The notes under the pieces: generated by a model
The model's input: only the letters and a program-made list of their open reading frames with translations
Database searches by the model: none
Told to the model about the DNA's origin: nothing
Source of the DNA: Allomesorhizobium sp043769475
GTDB lineage: Bacteria > Pseudomonadota > Alphaproteobacteria > Rhizobiales > Rhizobiaceae
Length of the DNA: 64,000 nt
Reading direction: 5' to 3'
Assembly (NCBI RefSeq): GCF_043769475.1
Contig: NZ_CP171729.1
Location: 1,674,001-1,738,000, forward strand
Program-made: the position numbers and the translations under genes
Part shown: positions 8,327-16,581 of the stretch, in pieces
How the letters are laid out: every line of letters begins with the position of its first letter
How positions within the stretch are numbered: the stretch's first letter is position 1

Positions 8327-9463
8327 ATGATGAAACTCATCGCTACCTCTGTTGCGTTCATGGCAATGCTCGGCACGGCCACAGCGCAAGAGACGATCAA
8401 AGTCGGGGCTCTCTACAATCTTACAGGCGGCATGTCGTCGCTCGACGGCCCGTCGCTCAAAGGCGCGCAACTCGCCGTCAAGCAGATCAACGCGGCCGGT
8501 GGCTTGCTTGGAAAGCAGATCGAATTGATCGCCCCGGATGGCAAGACCGACCAGCAGGAAACGGCAAAGGCCGCACAGCGTGTGTTGTCGGAAGGTGTCG
8601 TTGCCGGCATCGGCCAATCCGATACCACCTTTGTCATGGCCGGTGCGCCGCTGTTCCAGGAAAAAGGCATTCCGTTCGTTACCTCGGGCGCGACCCATCC
8701 GGAGCTTCCGAAATGGGTCGGCGATAATATGTTCATGACGCCGTTCGGCGATGATGACCAGTCGTTCGCGATTGCCGACTACACCTTCGATAAGCTCGGC
8801 GCAAAGACCGTTGCTGTCTGGACGGACAACTCGATGGACTTCACCAAGGCGCTGTCGAAATTCTTCACGCAGCGTTTCGAGGAGAGGGGCGGCAAGATCC
8901 TCGGCGCCGACGTGTTCATGATGGGCGACACGGATTTCTCAGCGCAGATCGCGCGGCTTGCCTCGCTCGATCCGAAGCCGGACGCCGTCTTCATATCGGC
9001 CATCCCGTCCGAAGCCGGCCTGTCGGTGAAGCAGATTCGCGAACAGGGCATCACCATGCCGATTGTGTCCGGTGACGGCTTCGACACCGAACTGGTTGTC
9101 ACGGTGCCTGGTCCTGAACTGGCCGACGAGGTGTACTTCTCGACGCACACCTATCGTGCCGACGACCGGCCCGAGGTGAAGAAGTTCGTCGAGGACTACA
9201 GAGCTGAGTACGGCATCGATCCCGAGAATGCATTCGCACCGCTAGGCTATGATGCGATGATGCTGGTCGCAGATGCGATCACGCGTGCCAACTCGGCCGA
9301 GCCGGCGAAAATTCGCGAGGCGCTCGCAGCCACGCGTGGTTTCAAGGCGGTGACCGGCGAGATCAGCTACACGCGCGAGTCGATGGTGCCACCGAAGCCA
9401 GTGTCGATCATCAGCGTAAAGAAGGGCCAATACAAGGTCGAAGAGATCTGGACGCCGAAATGA
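8327..9463 (+). CDS. ABC transporter periplasmic substrate-binding protein, LivK-like
   Basis: A 378-residue type I periplasmic binding protein of the branched-chain amino acid family. It has a Sec signal peptide (residues 1-20, cleavage after ATAQ), then the family start ETIKVGALYNLTGGMSS and the GGLLGKQIELI segment, with VVAGIGQSDT and PFVTSGATHPEL lining the cleft. ATG 8327 is chosen because AGGGGA sits just before it; an upstream ATG at 8219 lies upstream of the predicted -35 and -10. It is transcribed from an operator matching that of the importer operon and is followed by a strong hairpin and a second cysteine hydrolase. Such a hairpin commonly raises binding-protein mRNA over downstream genes. 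Confidence 0.9.
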   Translation: MMKLIATSVAFMAMLGTATAQETIKVGALYNLTGGMSSLDGPSLKGAQLAVKQINAAGGLLGKQIELIAPDGKTDQQETAKAAQRVLSEGVVAGIGQSDTTFVMAGAPLFQEKGIPFVTSGATHPELPKWVGDNMFMTPFGDDDQSFAIADYTFDKLGAKTVAVWTDNSMDFTKALSKFFTQRFEERGGKILGADVFMMGDTDFSAQIARLASLDPKPDAVFISAIPSEAGLSVKQIREQGITMPIVSGDGFDTELVVTVPGPELADEVYFSTHTYRADDRPEVKKFVEDYRAEYGIDPENAFAPLGYDAMMLVADAITRANSAEPAKIREALAATRGFKAVTGEISYTRESMVPPKPVSIISVKKGQYKVEEIWTPK

Positions 9464-9482
9464 GCTAAACAAAGGGCACTTC

Positions 9483-9502
9483 GGCGGGGCTCATGCCCCG
9501 CC
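9483..9502 (+). terminator. GC-rich hairpin between binding protein and hydrolase genes
   Basis: A perfect 8-bp inverted repeat, GGCGGGGC and GCCCCGCC, encloses the tetraloop TCAT and is followed by ATTTTC. The T-run is short, so it may be a partial terminator or an mRNA-stabilising stem rather than a full stop. It lies 20 bp after the binding-protein stop and 20 bp before the next start. Confidence 0.6.
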
Positions 9503-9522
9503 ATTTTCATGAGGGCAGGACG

Positions 9523-10149
9523 ATGACGACGGAAAGCACGCTCGCGCGATATGAAGGCCGGGACCGTAAGCTTGCGGTGACGAAGACCGCCATTCTGGTG
9601 GTGGATGCGCAGAATGCGGAATTCGAGCCTGACGTCCTGCAGACGCATCCAGAATTCGCGGCGGCGTTGAAGGCGCGAGCCCTGCCTGCGATGAAGCGAC
9701 TGGTCACAACGGCGCGCAGCCGTGGCGTCGAGATCATCTACACGGTCATCGAGGCATTGACGAAAGACGGCCGCGATCGCTCGCTCGATCACAAGCTGTC
9801 AAACATCCTCGTGCCCAAAGGTTCGCGGCTCGCCGCCGTGATGGACGACGTGGCGCCAGCCGCTGATGAGATCGTGCTGCCGAAAACCTCATCGGGTGTC
9901 TTCAATTCCACCAATATCGATTACGTGCTGCGTAATCTCGGGATCGAGAATATTGTCGTCACTGGTTTTGTCACGGACCAGTGCATCGACATGGCGATCC
10001 GGGATGGCGCGGATCATGGCTACTACATGATATGCGCGGCGGACGCGTGTGCCGCCTATACCGATGAGCGTCACCGCACGGCGCTGCGCGCCTTCGGTGG
10101 ATATTGCCGAGTTCAACAGGTCGACGAGGTTCTTGCGGACTTTACTTGA
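9523..10149 (+). CDS. Isochorismatase-fold cysteine hydrolase (paralogue 2)
   Basis: A 208-residue paralogue of the hydrolase at 5293-5940. The Asp-Lys-Cys triad appears as Asp in ILVVDAQNAEF, Lys in VLPKTSSGVF and Cys in FVTDQCIDMAIRDGAD. ATG 9523 is preceded by GAGGGCAGGA, and an in-frame ATG at 9493 lies inside the hairpin and is less likely. It follows the binding-protein gene in the same direction and is probably co-transcribed past the hairpin. The two paralogues sit at the ends of the two transcription units of the import regulon, which suggests related but not identical substrates. The physiological substrate is unknown. Confidence 0.85.
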   Translation: MTTESTLARYEGRDRKLAVTKTAILVVDAQNAEFEPDVLQTHPEFAAALKARALPAMKRLVTTARSRGVEIIYTVIEALTKDGRDRSLDHKLSNILVPKGSRLAAVMDDVAPAADEIVLPKTSSGVFNSTNIDYVLRNLGIENIVVTGFVTDQCIDMAIRDGADHGYYMICAADACAAYTDERHRTALRAFGGYCRVQQVDEVLADFT

Positions 10150-11066
10150 GGCGTGCCGGCGAACGAAAGATTCTAGTCAGTCCGATGCACAGACTGCGTC
10201 AGCGATCGTTTGGCACCTATCCAGGCACCCATCTCGCACTTTCGTGACGCCGGCGACGTCCTGCTTTCGGGAAATGGCCAAGCTGGTCTGTTTGTCCGAG
10301 ATTGGCGCGACTACGATGTCCAGGGTGGTCGCCGGCAACGTCTGCTATCGGGCAACAGCAAAGATCACCTCAACGGCCGACATGGGGGGCGCAAAGCGGT
10401 CATTGCGCCGATGAAGGTCACCAATGCGTTCATGACCTTGGCGGGACTCGAACGACAGCATCATCCGCCTGACCAAGTGCTCGGCAAACCGGTTCACAGC
10501 GGGTGTCGGCTAAGTCATTGGAATTGTTTGTTGCGCAAGCTGTGAACCAAAATGCCGTGGTTCGCAGCTTCGGAGAACAAACGTCTAAAGAGAACGCTCT
10601 GGCGCCGGTAGCGTTGTGTGCAGTTCACAGCTTTTCTGTCAAACCCTGCAGAACTCCGGCATTGTGAGCACCTTCGGCTGAATTGGAGAATAGTTCCGTA
10701 GACGGACTGGCGGAGGGAAGGGAACTGGAATCCAACATTCTCCAGCCAGCCTGCTGTTGCCTCGCGATATTAAAAGCAGGGCCCCGCGTCTTCCCCAGCG
10801 GTGCACCCGAGGGATGTTTCACTAGAAGAAGGAAAGCAATCGCGCGTCGTCTCATGGCTAACGGCTACCGGCCGGGCAGCAACGGCGGAGAAAAGAAACG
10901 AGTCACGTTTCCGAGCAGATCTCGGAATCAAATCCAGGCGATCTCCTTGTCAATAACATATGACAAGTAACGAGAAAAAGATCTAGCTCGTCGTCGCGGA
11001 ACGATCGGCCGTTCGAAGAGTATTGCGGTTCGACAGACAGGCTGTCGAAAAAGAAGGAGAAATTAA
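10150..11066. other. Long gene-poor interval with an inverted repeat
   Basis: About 900 bp. Open frames of 76-121 codons exist, but none has a Shine-Dalgarno sequence, a recognisable motif or natural composition. The notable element is the perfect inverted repeat CTTGTCA-N8-TGACAAG at 10946-10967, about 100 bp before the KGG-repeat gene; it could be a regulator site. GGAAC occurs near 10996-11000, but the matching -10 (GTAT at N17) is weak. Confidence 0.45.
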
Positions 11067-11414
11067 ATGCCTAATAACAAACAGAGTTCTTCGGACCGCG
11101 GCTTCGCCTCCATGGACGAAGAGGAGCAGCGCGAAATCGCCGGTAAAGGTGGTGAGAGCGTCTCGGATGAAGATCGCAGCTTTTCACAGAATCGCGAGCT
11201 TGCGTCTGAGGCTGGCCGCAAGGGCGGGCAACAGTCCGGTGGCAACACCAGCGCCAACCAGCAGCAGCGCGCCGAGGAAGGCGGGGAAGGCGGGCCACAG
11301 CGACGAAGCGGCACGCAGGACGTCGAGTCCGGCTCGGAGCGCGAGCCTGGCGGTAATTTCGCTGACGACCCGGAGCGCGCTTCAGAGGCTGGCCGTAAAG
11401 GTGGCCGCTCGTAA
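11067..11414 (+). CDS. KGG-repeat stress-induced hydrophilic protein
   Basis: A 115-residue, very hydrophilic and probably intrinsically disordered protein. It carries the KGG motif of Con-10/GsiB-like general stress proteins: near the N-terminus as GFASMDEEEQREIAGKGG, then as SEAGRKGGQQSGG, and again at the C-terminus as ERASEAGRKGG. The start follows AAGGAGAA. Family members accumulate during desiccation, stationary phase or osmotic stress in rhizobia, usually under the general stress sigma factor; a weak EcfG-like element is the only such signal seen upstream. A strong terminator follows directly. Confidence 0.85.
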   Translation: MPNNKQSSSDRGFASMDEEEQREIAGKGGESVSDEDRSFSQNRELASEAGRKGGQQSGGNTSANQQQRAEEGGEGGPQRRSGTQDVESGSEREPGGNFADDPERASEAGRKGGRS

Positions 11415-11423
11415 CCACTCAAA

Positions 11424-11452
11424 GGGGGACAGGAATTCCGTTCCTGTCCCCC
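11424..11452 (+). terminator. Rho-independent terminator of the KGG gene
   Basis: A perfect 12-bp stem, GGGGGACAGGAA with TTCCTGTCCCCC, and a 5-base loop (11436-11440), followed by TCTCTC. It begins 10 bp after the stop codon. It could also serve the convergent Crp/Fnr gene. Confidence 0.85.
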
Positions 11453-11520
11453 TCTCTCGTGAACAGTGCGAAGCCAGAAGCCTATCAATCCAGAGGTGGT
11501 GACGAAAACGGCATTCACCA

Positions 11521-12249
11521 TTACCGAGGCTCTCGTATCAAGTTTAAGTAGGTCGGGTCAAAATCCGCCAACTCGCGGAGGCGATCGATATCGAGAATGG
11601 TAACCGTTTTGCGATCCCATATGATCAACCCAGATGCGCGCAACTCCTGGATCCTTCGGTTAACGTGTACAACTGATAAACCAACCATATCGGCAATGTC
11701 AGACTGCGTAAGGGGTAGTTGGAAGCTTTGGCCACGGACAAGCCCCACCGGTTCCAGACGTGCGTAGAGCTCGCAGATCAAGTGAGCAAGATGAGTATTG
11801 GACGGCCGGCGCCCGAGGCAGGTGACCCAGTTCCGCTCTATGGCACCATCTATCACAGTAGAGAGCCACAGCAGACGACCGAGATGGGGCGACGCAGCGA
11901 TTATGGCTTTGAGACCGGTATGCGGCACGAACGCGGCGAGGCAACCCCCAAGCGACACGACGCTGTGGTCCATGACCTTTAGCAGCATCGAGTGCAGGTC
12001 AACGAAGTCGCCCGCTATATGAATTGCAGTAAACTGGCGCTTGCCGTCGGAGACGTATTGCTGGCGGGCTGCAAAGCCGCTCAGAACAAGACAGCTTTCG
12101 GTCGGGCGGGAGCCCTCTAACACAAGTTCATCGCCTGCAGCAAACGTCCGGATTCGGAACGGTAGCTGCTCCAGTAACCTCTTTTCGTCCTCGCTGACGT
12201 GGTCTCGGCGCTCGAGAGCCAGGATCAGCGCTGTGAAGGTGCCGGTCAC
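11521..12249 (-). CDS. Crp/Fnr-family transcriptional regulator
   Basis: A protein of about 242 residues with an N-terminal cyclic-nucleotide-binding-like beta barrel (about residues 25-140, with LVLEGSRPTESCLVLSGFAA) and a C-terminal winged helix (about 170-225, with LTQSDIADMVGLSVVHVNR). It lacks the N-terminal Cys cluster of oxygen-sensing Fnr. The start is uncertain: GTG 12249 fits the family length, and another GTG at 12351 extends the frame by 34 codons without similarity; neither has a strong ribosome site. This subgroup is abundant in rhizobia and often linked to stress or photosensory networks. It converges on the KGG gene and is divergent from the sigma factor. Confidence 0.82.
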   Translation of the reverse strand: MTGTFTALILALERRDHVSEDEKRLLEQLPFRIRTFAAGDELVLEGSRPTESCLVLSGFAARQQYVSDGKRQFTAIHIAGDFVDLHSMLLKVMDHSVVSLGGCLAAFVPHTGLKAIIAASPHLGRLLWLSTVIDGAIERNWVTCLGRRPSNTHLAHLICELYARLEPVGLVRGQSFQLPLTQSDIADMVGLSVVHVNRRIQELRASGLIIWDRKTVTILDIDRLRELADFDPTYLNLIREPR

Positions 12250-12638
12250 AATATGCCGGGGGCACCGACGCCCCTGTAAGGCGGTTGGTCGCGCTGTGGC
12301 ACAAACTTCTCCTTCTGGGTGCTTGTGGTCGCTCGCCGGGCCAGCAAACACCGATGATCAAGACCCAAGCCTTTTCTAAGCGATCGCGGTTTGCCGGCCA
12401 ATCCCTCTTTTACCGTCCGGAACTCCGTTCGTCTCACGCCGCGCACCTGCGGGTCCGAATATGCGGAACGGAGTTGACCCTTAACGGGCAGCCGAAACGC
12501 ACTATGACGCCGTGTCGCCTCGCTCGCGACGAGGACGACGCGACAAGATTCGGCAGTCACGTCCCGAGCCGCAAACTGCCGGAAAATTAGCATTTGTTAG
12601 TCTGCACGTAAGTAGTTCCAAAACCGCGACGCCAACGT
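12250..12638. other. Intergenic region between the Crp/Fnr and sigma factor genes
   Basis: About 390 bp between divergent genes. Only overlapping low-quality open frames are present. Apart from the EcfG-type promoter at its right edge I see no recognisable element. Confidence 0.4.
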
Positions 12639-12663
12639 GGAACCGACCTCCCTTCGACGGGTT
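12639..12663 (+). promoter_or_regulatory. EcfG-type promoter of the sigma factor gene
   Basis: GGAAC at 12639-12643, a 16-bp spacer, then GGTT at 12660-12663, matching the alphaproteobacterial general stress consensus GGAAC-N16/17-cGTT. It lies 52 bp before the sigma factor start, which fits autoregulation. Confidence 0.65.
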
Positions 12664-12714
12664 AGCCTCGGCCTCGATCGGACCGACCAGGCTTATTCGA
12701 ACTCGGAGGTGAAC

Positions 12715-13263
12715 ATGCCAACAGAGCGGAGCGAGTTTGTGACCCTTATCCCCGCGTTGCGTGCCTTCGCCCGCACGCTATCCAGGGATGGCAGCGAGGC
12801 CGACGACCTGGTCCAGGAGACACTGATGAAGGGTATCGCAAACACCAACCGCTTCCAGCCCGGGACCAATTTGAAAGCCTGGCTTTTCACCATCATGCGC
12901 AACACTTTCTACACACGCATCAAAAGGGCGAATCGCGAGGGACCCGGTCTGCTTGATTGTGCTTCGAGCCGACCCGCGATCGCGGCGAGCCAGGAGTGGT
13001 GGCTACGCAGCCAGGAGATGGCGCGGGCCATCGACGCTCTGCCTGACGATCAGCGCCAGGCTATCGTTTTGATAGGCGTTCTCGGGACCAGTTATGACGA
13101 TGCGGCAAGTATATGCGGCTGCGCCATTGGAACGATAAAGAGCCGCCTGAGCCGCGCGCGCAACCGGCTGCTCGAAACGCTTGGCGAAACGTCTTCGGAA
13201 GATGCCGTAATGACCTCGGACATTTCCGCCGCCATCCCCCGGTCCAACGAGGCGGCGGTTTAG
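12715..13263 (+). CDS. ECF RNA polymerase sigma factor, EcfG/RpoE2-like
   Basis: A 182-residue ECF sigma factor. Region 2 reads ALRAFARTLSRDGSEADDLVQETL and LKAWLFTIMRNTFYTRIKR (residues about 14-75); region 4 reads ALPDDQRQAIVLIGVLG and GTIKSRLSRARNRL (about 110-160). The region 2 wording is typical of the EcfG clade that directs the alphaproteobacterial general stress response. Start ATG 12715 has an ideal GGAGGTGA before it. No NepR anti-sigma or PhyR gene is adjacent, so this may be a secondary EcfG paralogue. Numerous GGAAC-N16/17-NGTT promoters over the next 13 kb are plausible targets. An 88-bp gap leads to the membrane protein gene. Confidence 0.9.
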   Translation: MPTERSEFVTLIPALRAFARTLSRDGSEADDLVQETLMKGIANTNRFQPGTNLKAWLFTIMRNTFYTRIKRANREGPGLLDCASSRPAIAASQEWWLRSQEMARAIDALPDDQRQAIVLIGVLGTSYDDAASICGCAIGTIKSRLSRARNRLLETLGETSSEDAVMTSDISAAIPRSNEAAV

Positions 13264-13351
13264 GAGTGCCTCTTTCGATGCACTCAGTTCGGACCCAACA
13301 ACATCGCAGCGCCGGTTCCCCAGGAGCTCGCCGCAGTAAATAAGGACAACA

Positions 13352-14263
13352 ATGATGAGCGACGCAATTCCCAACTCCCGCCAAGAAAAAAATTTGGCTT
13401 ACTCGACAGCAAGTGATGACGCTCACACGATCTTGCTCAACGAAGTCAGTTGGGGCGCCATTTTCGCCGGAGTGGTTGTGGCTCTCGTAACGCAAGTGCT
13501 GCTTACGATGCTAGGTGCGGGAATCGGTATCGCCACGCTCGATCCCGGGACCGGTGACAATCCCGAAGCATCGACGTTTTCGGTTGCAGCCGGTATCTGG
13601 TACATCCTGTCCGGCATTGTTGCTGCGTTCGTCGGCGGCTACGTCGCTGCTCGGATGTCCGGCAAGACGCTCCCGACCACAGGCGCGTTCCATGGGCTGA
13701 CAACTTGGGCACTCACAACCTTGCTGGTGCTTTATTTCCTTACCAGCACCGTCGGCATGATTGTTGGCGGAGCTTTCAGTGGCATCACAAGTGCTGTCGG
13801 CGGCTTGAGCGAGACTATGGCGGAGACTGCGGCCCCAATTGTCGCTGAGGCCAATCCTCTCGACGCTATTGAAGCTCAGGTGCGCTCGACCGGTACGGAT
13901 CCCGAAGCGCTTAACAATGCCGCTACTAGCGCAATGCGTGCTCTTATCATGGGCAACGAGGCAGATGTCACCACAGCCCGTCAAAACGCAGCACAAGCAC
14001 TGGCGACGGCGCGTGGCATCCCTCTCGAACAAGCCATCCAACAGGTGACGCAGATGGAACAACGATATCACCAAGCCGTCGAGCGGGCCAAGCAACAAGC
14101 GACTGAAGCTGCGGACACCGCCGCTTCGGTCGCATCGACCGGCGCGCTCCTGGCATTCGTCTCACTTGTGCTTGGCGCGATTGCGGGCTGGTTGGGCGGC
14201 CGTTCCGGGGTGGTCCACCCTGTCTTTGCAGACCGCATCATACCTACGCGGCGCGTTTTGTAA
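13352..14263 (+). CDS. PhnA-like/YrzE-type membrane protein of unknown function
   Basis: A 303-residue integral membrane protein. It has hydrophobic segments at about residues 33-58, 74-98, 112-138 and 265-287, and a long soluble, Ala/Gln-rich coiled segment (about 160-260) between the third and fourth. Rhizobial homologues are annotated PhnA-like, but I see no phosphonate-metabolism motif and would not infer that function. Start ATG 13352 (or ATG 13355) follows AAGGAC. It sits 88 bp after the EcfG-like sigma gene in the same direction with no separate EcfG promoter, so co-transcription is likely and it may take part in the stress response. Confidence 0.75.
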   Translation: MMSDAIPNSRQEKNLAYSTASDDAHTILLNEVSWGAIFAGVVVALVTQVLLTMLGAGIGIATLDPGTGDNPEASTFSVAAGIWYILSGIVAAFVGGYVAARMSGKTLPTTGAFHGLTTWALTTLLVLYFLTSTVGMIVGGAFSGITSAVGGLSETMAETAAPIVAEANPLDAIEAQVRSTGTDPEALNNAATSAMRALIMGNEADVTTARQNAAQALATARGIPLEQAIQQVTQMEQRYHQAVERAKQQATEAADTAASVASTGALLAFVSLVLGAIAGWLGGRSGVVHPVFADRIIPTRRVL

Positions 14264-14353
14264 CTACGGGAGCCTCGCTCTTTATGCGGGCGTGCGAGGT
14301 CTGATCGAGAACGCGCTGGACTTTGCGCGCCCGGCCGGCTTGATGGACGTGAT

Positions 14354-15265
14354 ATGAACGATTCCCATCTGGATTGCCTGATCGTCGGCGGTGGACCTGC
14401 GGGTTTGGCGGCTGCGATTTATCTAGGCAGGTTTCGCCGCCGTGCGCTGTTGATTGATGCCGGCCGCAGCCGCGCGAAATGGATCAGTTCCATACGCAAC
14501 TATCCGGGCTTTCCCGACCTCATTTCCGGACCGCAATTGCTCGGCGATATGCACATGCAGGCACAGCGTTTCGGCGTCTGCATCCAAACCGGGACGGTTT
14601 CGGCCATCGAACGATCGGAAGACGGCTTCGTGGTCTCAGCCAGCGACCGAATGTTCCGGGCGGCCACCGTACTGATCGCCTCCGGCGTCGCGGACAATCT
14701 GCCTGATGTGCCCGGCTTCAGCGAAGAAATGATCGTGCGCGACAAGGTCAGACTTTGCCCGGTTTGTGATGGGTTCGAATTCATCCATCGGACAATCGCG
14801 GTATGGGGTGAGGCCGAGCGTTCTGTGAAGGAGGCGCTGTTCCTGCGCGCCTACTCCAAGTCTATCACTGTGCTAGTGGCCTCGGGTCGTGTCGGCGCAT
14901 CCGACCGGGCGCGTCTGGCAGGGGCCGGAATCGAAGTGGTAGAAAACCCTCTGGCGAGGCTGGAAGAGTTGGAGAGCGCAATCGCCGCGATCGATGCGGA
15001 TGGGCGTGCGAGGCGCTACGACTGCATCTATCTGGCCATGGGTTCCCAGCCCAGGACTGGACTTGCCGTGCGGTTGGGGGCCGAAGTCAACAAGGCCGGC
15101 TGCCTGCTCGTGGATGCGCATCAACAGACGGCATCGCGCGGTCTGTATTCGGCCGGAGACATCGTCGACGAACTGAACCAGATTTCCGTCGCGGTCGGGC
15201 ACGCCGCGATCGCCGCCACCGCCATCCACAACAGGATCGCAGAGCAACGGGGCCATCGTTTGTAG
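14354..15265 (+). CDS. Thioredoxin-reductase-like FAD flavoprotein with degenerate NADPH site
   Basis: A 303-residue flavoprotein of the thioredoxin reductase fold. The FAD motif is LIVGGGPAGLAAAIYLG at residues 9-25. The redox pair is CPVCDG (Cys135 and Cys138). The C-terminal FAD motif is GLYSAGDI. In canonical TrxB the NADPH site has GGGxSA and a downstream HRR. Here the first reads WGEAERS and the HRR position reads ASG, so NADPH use is doubtful and another electron donor is possible, as in ferredoxin-linked or deeply branching TrxR-like enzymes. It is 90 bp downstream of the membrane protein gene and may share its transcript. It faces the Mn-catalase gene, also an oxidative stress function. 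Confidence 0.82.
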   Translation: MNDSHLDCLIVGGGPAGLAAAIYLGRFRRRALLIDAGRSRAKWISSIRNYPGFPDLISGPQLLGDMHMQAQRFGVCIQTGTVSAIERSEDGFVVSASDRMFRAATVLIASGVADNLPDVPGFSEEMIVRDKVRLCPVCDGFEFIHRTIAVWGEAERSVKEALFLRAYSKSITVLVASGRVGASDRARLAGAGIEVVENPLARLEELESAIAAIDADGRARRYDCIYLAMGSQPRTGLAVRLGAEVNKAGCLLVDAHQQTASRGLYSAGDIVDELNQISVAVGHAAIAATAIHNRIAEQRGHRL

Positions 15266-15602
15266 GACGCGGCGCCGACACTCGCCGGCCGCGCCATAGC
15301 TCCTCTAAGGTCCTCCCAAGCTTGCCGCGACCACGGCGTCGTGTTCCCCATGGGCTTTTGGCGCGGTCACCGAGGGTCGAAGCACGGGCCGTCTGGTGCT
15401 CCATCTGGGCCTCTGGCTACGTCTTTCCCATCCACCGGCATCCGACTGAGAATCCCGGCCAGACGCGCGGCGAACAGGCTCGTGCGGCCGTTGCTTCTGC
15501 GCCGTGACGCTCTTGCCAAATTTGCGTCAGGCCTCCTGTGTCATCCGGAACAATCGCCATCCGCACGGGTACCACCGCAAGGGTGTCGATTGTTCCTTCG
15601 CC
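15266..15602. other. Gene-free interval between convergent redox genes
   Basis: About 340 bp between the stops of two convergent genes. Short open frames occur, but none is supported by a ribosome site or composition. No clear terminator hairpin was found by eye. Confidence 0.4.
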
Positions 15603-16529
15603 TTATCGCGACGCCTTGTAGAGTTTGGTGGCGATTTCGAACATTTCTTCCGGCGCATAGTCAGGGGTGAACGCAGAAGGTTCGCCGACCAACTCCTGGA
15701 TTTTTCCGCCGTCAGGCATCCCTTCTATCACCTCCAGCTCTCCAGGAGGATCATCAGGAAGTGCCATTTCACCGTTGCCCCAGAGACTGGCGATTTCCTC
15801 ATAATCCTGTGGGCTGAATGTATAAAGCCGACGATGAGAGCCCTCTTCGAGGTATTTCTGGCATTCGGGAATATTGCCGAGTGGGATGTTCGGCGTGGGC
15901 AGCATCTTCTCGATCTCCACCCCTGTGAGTTGCTTTAAAGCGAGTGCATAGGCGTGCGCATGGACTGATCCCCTAACCAGCAGATATCCGCAGACTTCGC
16001 GACCTGTCGGGTCCGATACCGTTTGATAGACCCGCAGCTTATGCAGTCGCGCGCCGCATTCGAGATGGAAATTGTGAAGCAGGTCGAAAATGACGTTTCC
16101 CGTCGTGGTTACGAAATCCTTGTTCCAGCTGAGCCCATTGCTGTCGATGGGAACAGCGCCGCCACCATGCGACAGAAAACCAGCTGCCAGGCGGATATCC
16201 TTCATCGCTTCGAATGGGGCACCACTGATGTCGGTGGGGCCGGCCATGTCATCGCCGAGGGCGTCGGGCCCGTTGTTCAGCATAGCTACGCCATTGCTAA
16301 CCAGCTCGACATGGCCGAGCTCCTCGGCCGTGATAGCCGCAACCAAGCTGTAAAAAGATCGAAGCTTGCTTTTCGAACGGAAATTGAAGCTCTGGAAGAG
16401 GTAGTTTCCGAGCGTCGACATCTCTCCATATTTGCCGCCGAGCAGTTCCTGCAGAGCGGCAGCGGCGTTGGTATCCTGTTGGGCGGGCGGGGGCAGTTCG
16501 ATCTGCAGCTTGTCTACTCGCAAGAACAT
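15603..16529 (-). CDS. Manganese catalase
   Basis: A 308-residue non-heme (dimanganese) catalase that dismutates hydrogen peroxide. The four-helix ferritin-like bundle carries the metal ligands: a Glu in AAALQELLGGKYGEMS, the EExxH motif in AAITAEELGHVELV, and a second pair in NFHLECGARLHKLR with the downstream VHAHAYALAL. The C-terminal tail with YTFSPQDYEEIASLW is also typical. The start is ATG 16529 after GGAGG. A minus-strand EcfG-type promoter is at 16557-16581, so expression should follow the general stress response. It is one of the few enzymes in the stress island with a certain activity. Confidence 0.93.
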   Translation of the reverse strand: MFLRVDKLQIELPPPAQQDTNAAAALQELLGGKYGEMSTLGNYLFQSFNFRSKSKLRSFYSLVAAITAEELGHVELVSNGVAMLNNGPDALGDDMAGPTDISGAPFEAMKDIRLAAGFLSHGGGAVPIDSNGLSWNKDFVTTTGNVIFDLLHNFHLECGARLHKLRVYQTVSDPTGREVCGYLLVRGSVHAHAYALALKQLTGVEIEKMLPTPNIPLGNIPECQKYLEEGSHRRLYTFSPQDYEEIASLWGNGEMALPDDPPGELEVIEGMPDGGKIQELVGEPSAFTPDYAPEEMFEIATKLYKASR

Positions 16530-16556
16530 GTTGGCCTCCTATTTTGCAAACCGCGC

Positions 16557-16581
16557 AACAACGGCGAGCATCGAATGTTCC
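16557..16581 (-). promoter_or_regulatory. EcfG-type promoter of the Mn-catalase gene
   Basis: On the minus strand, GGAAC (16577-16581), a 16-bp spacer and TGTT (16557-16560). It lies 28 bp upstream of the catalase start. Confidence 0.6.

Noticed and set aside
10210..10545. 111-codon plus-strand frame in the gene-free interval
   Set aside because: No Shine-Dalgarno, no motif, and several overlapping frames of equal quality; possibly old decayed sequence but not supportable.
10996..11020. EcfG-type promoter for the KGG gene
   Set aside because: GGAAC is present, but the -10 position reads GTAT/AGTA instead of NGTT; too weak to list as a promoter.
13352..14263. Phosphonate metabolism protein PhnA
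   Set aside because: Homologues are sometimes labelled PhnA-like, but the protein is an integral membrane protein without PhnA zinc-ribbon features; the name is not evidence of function.
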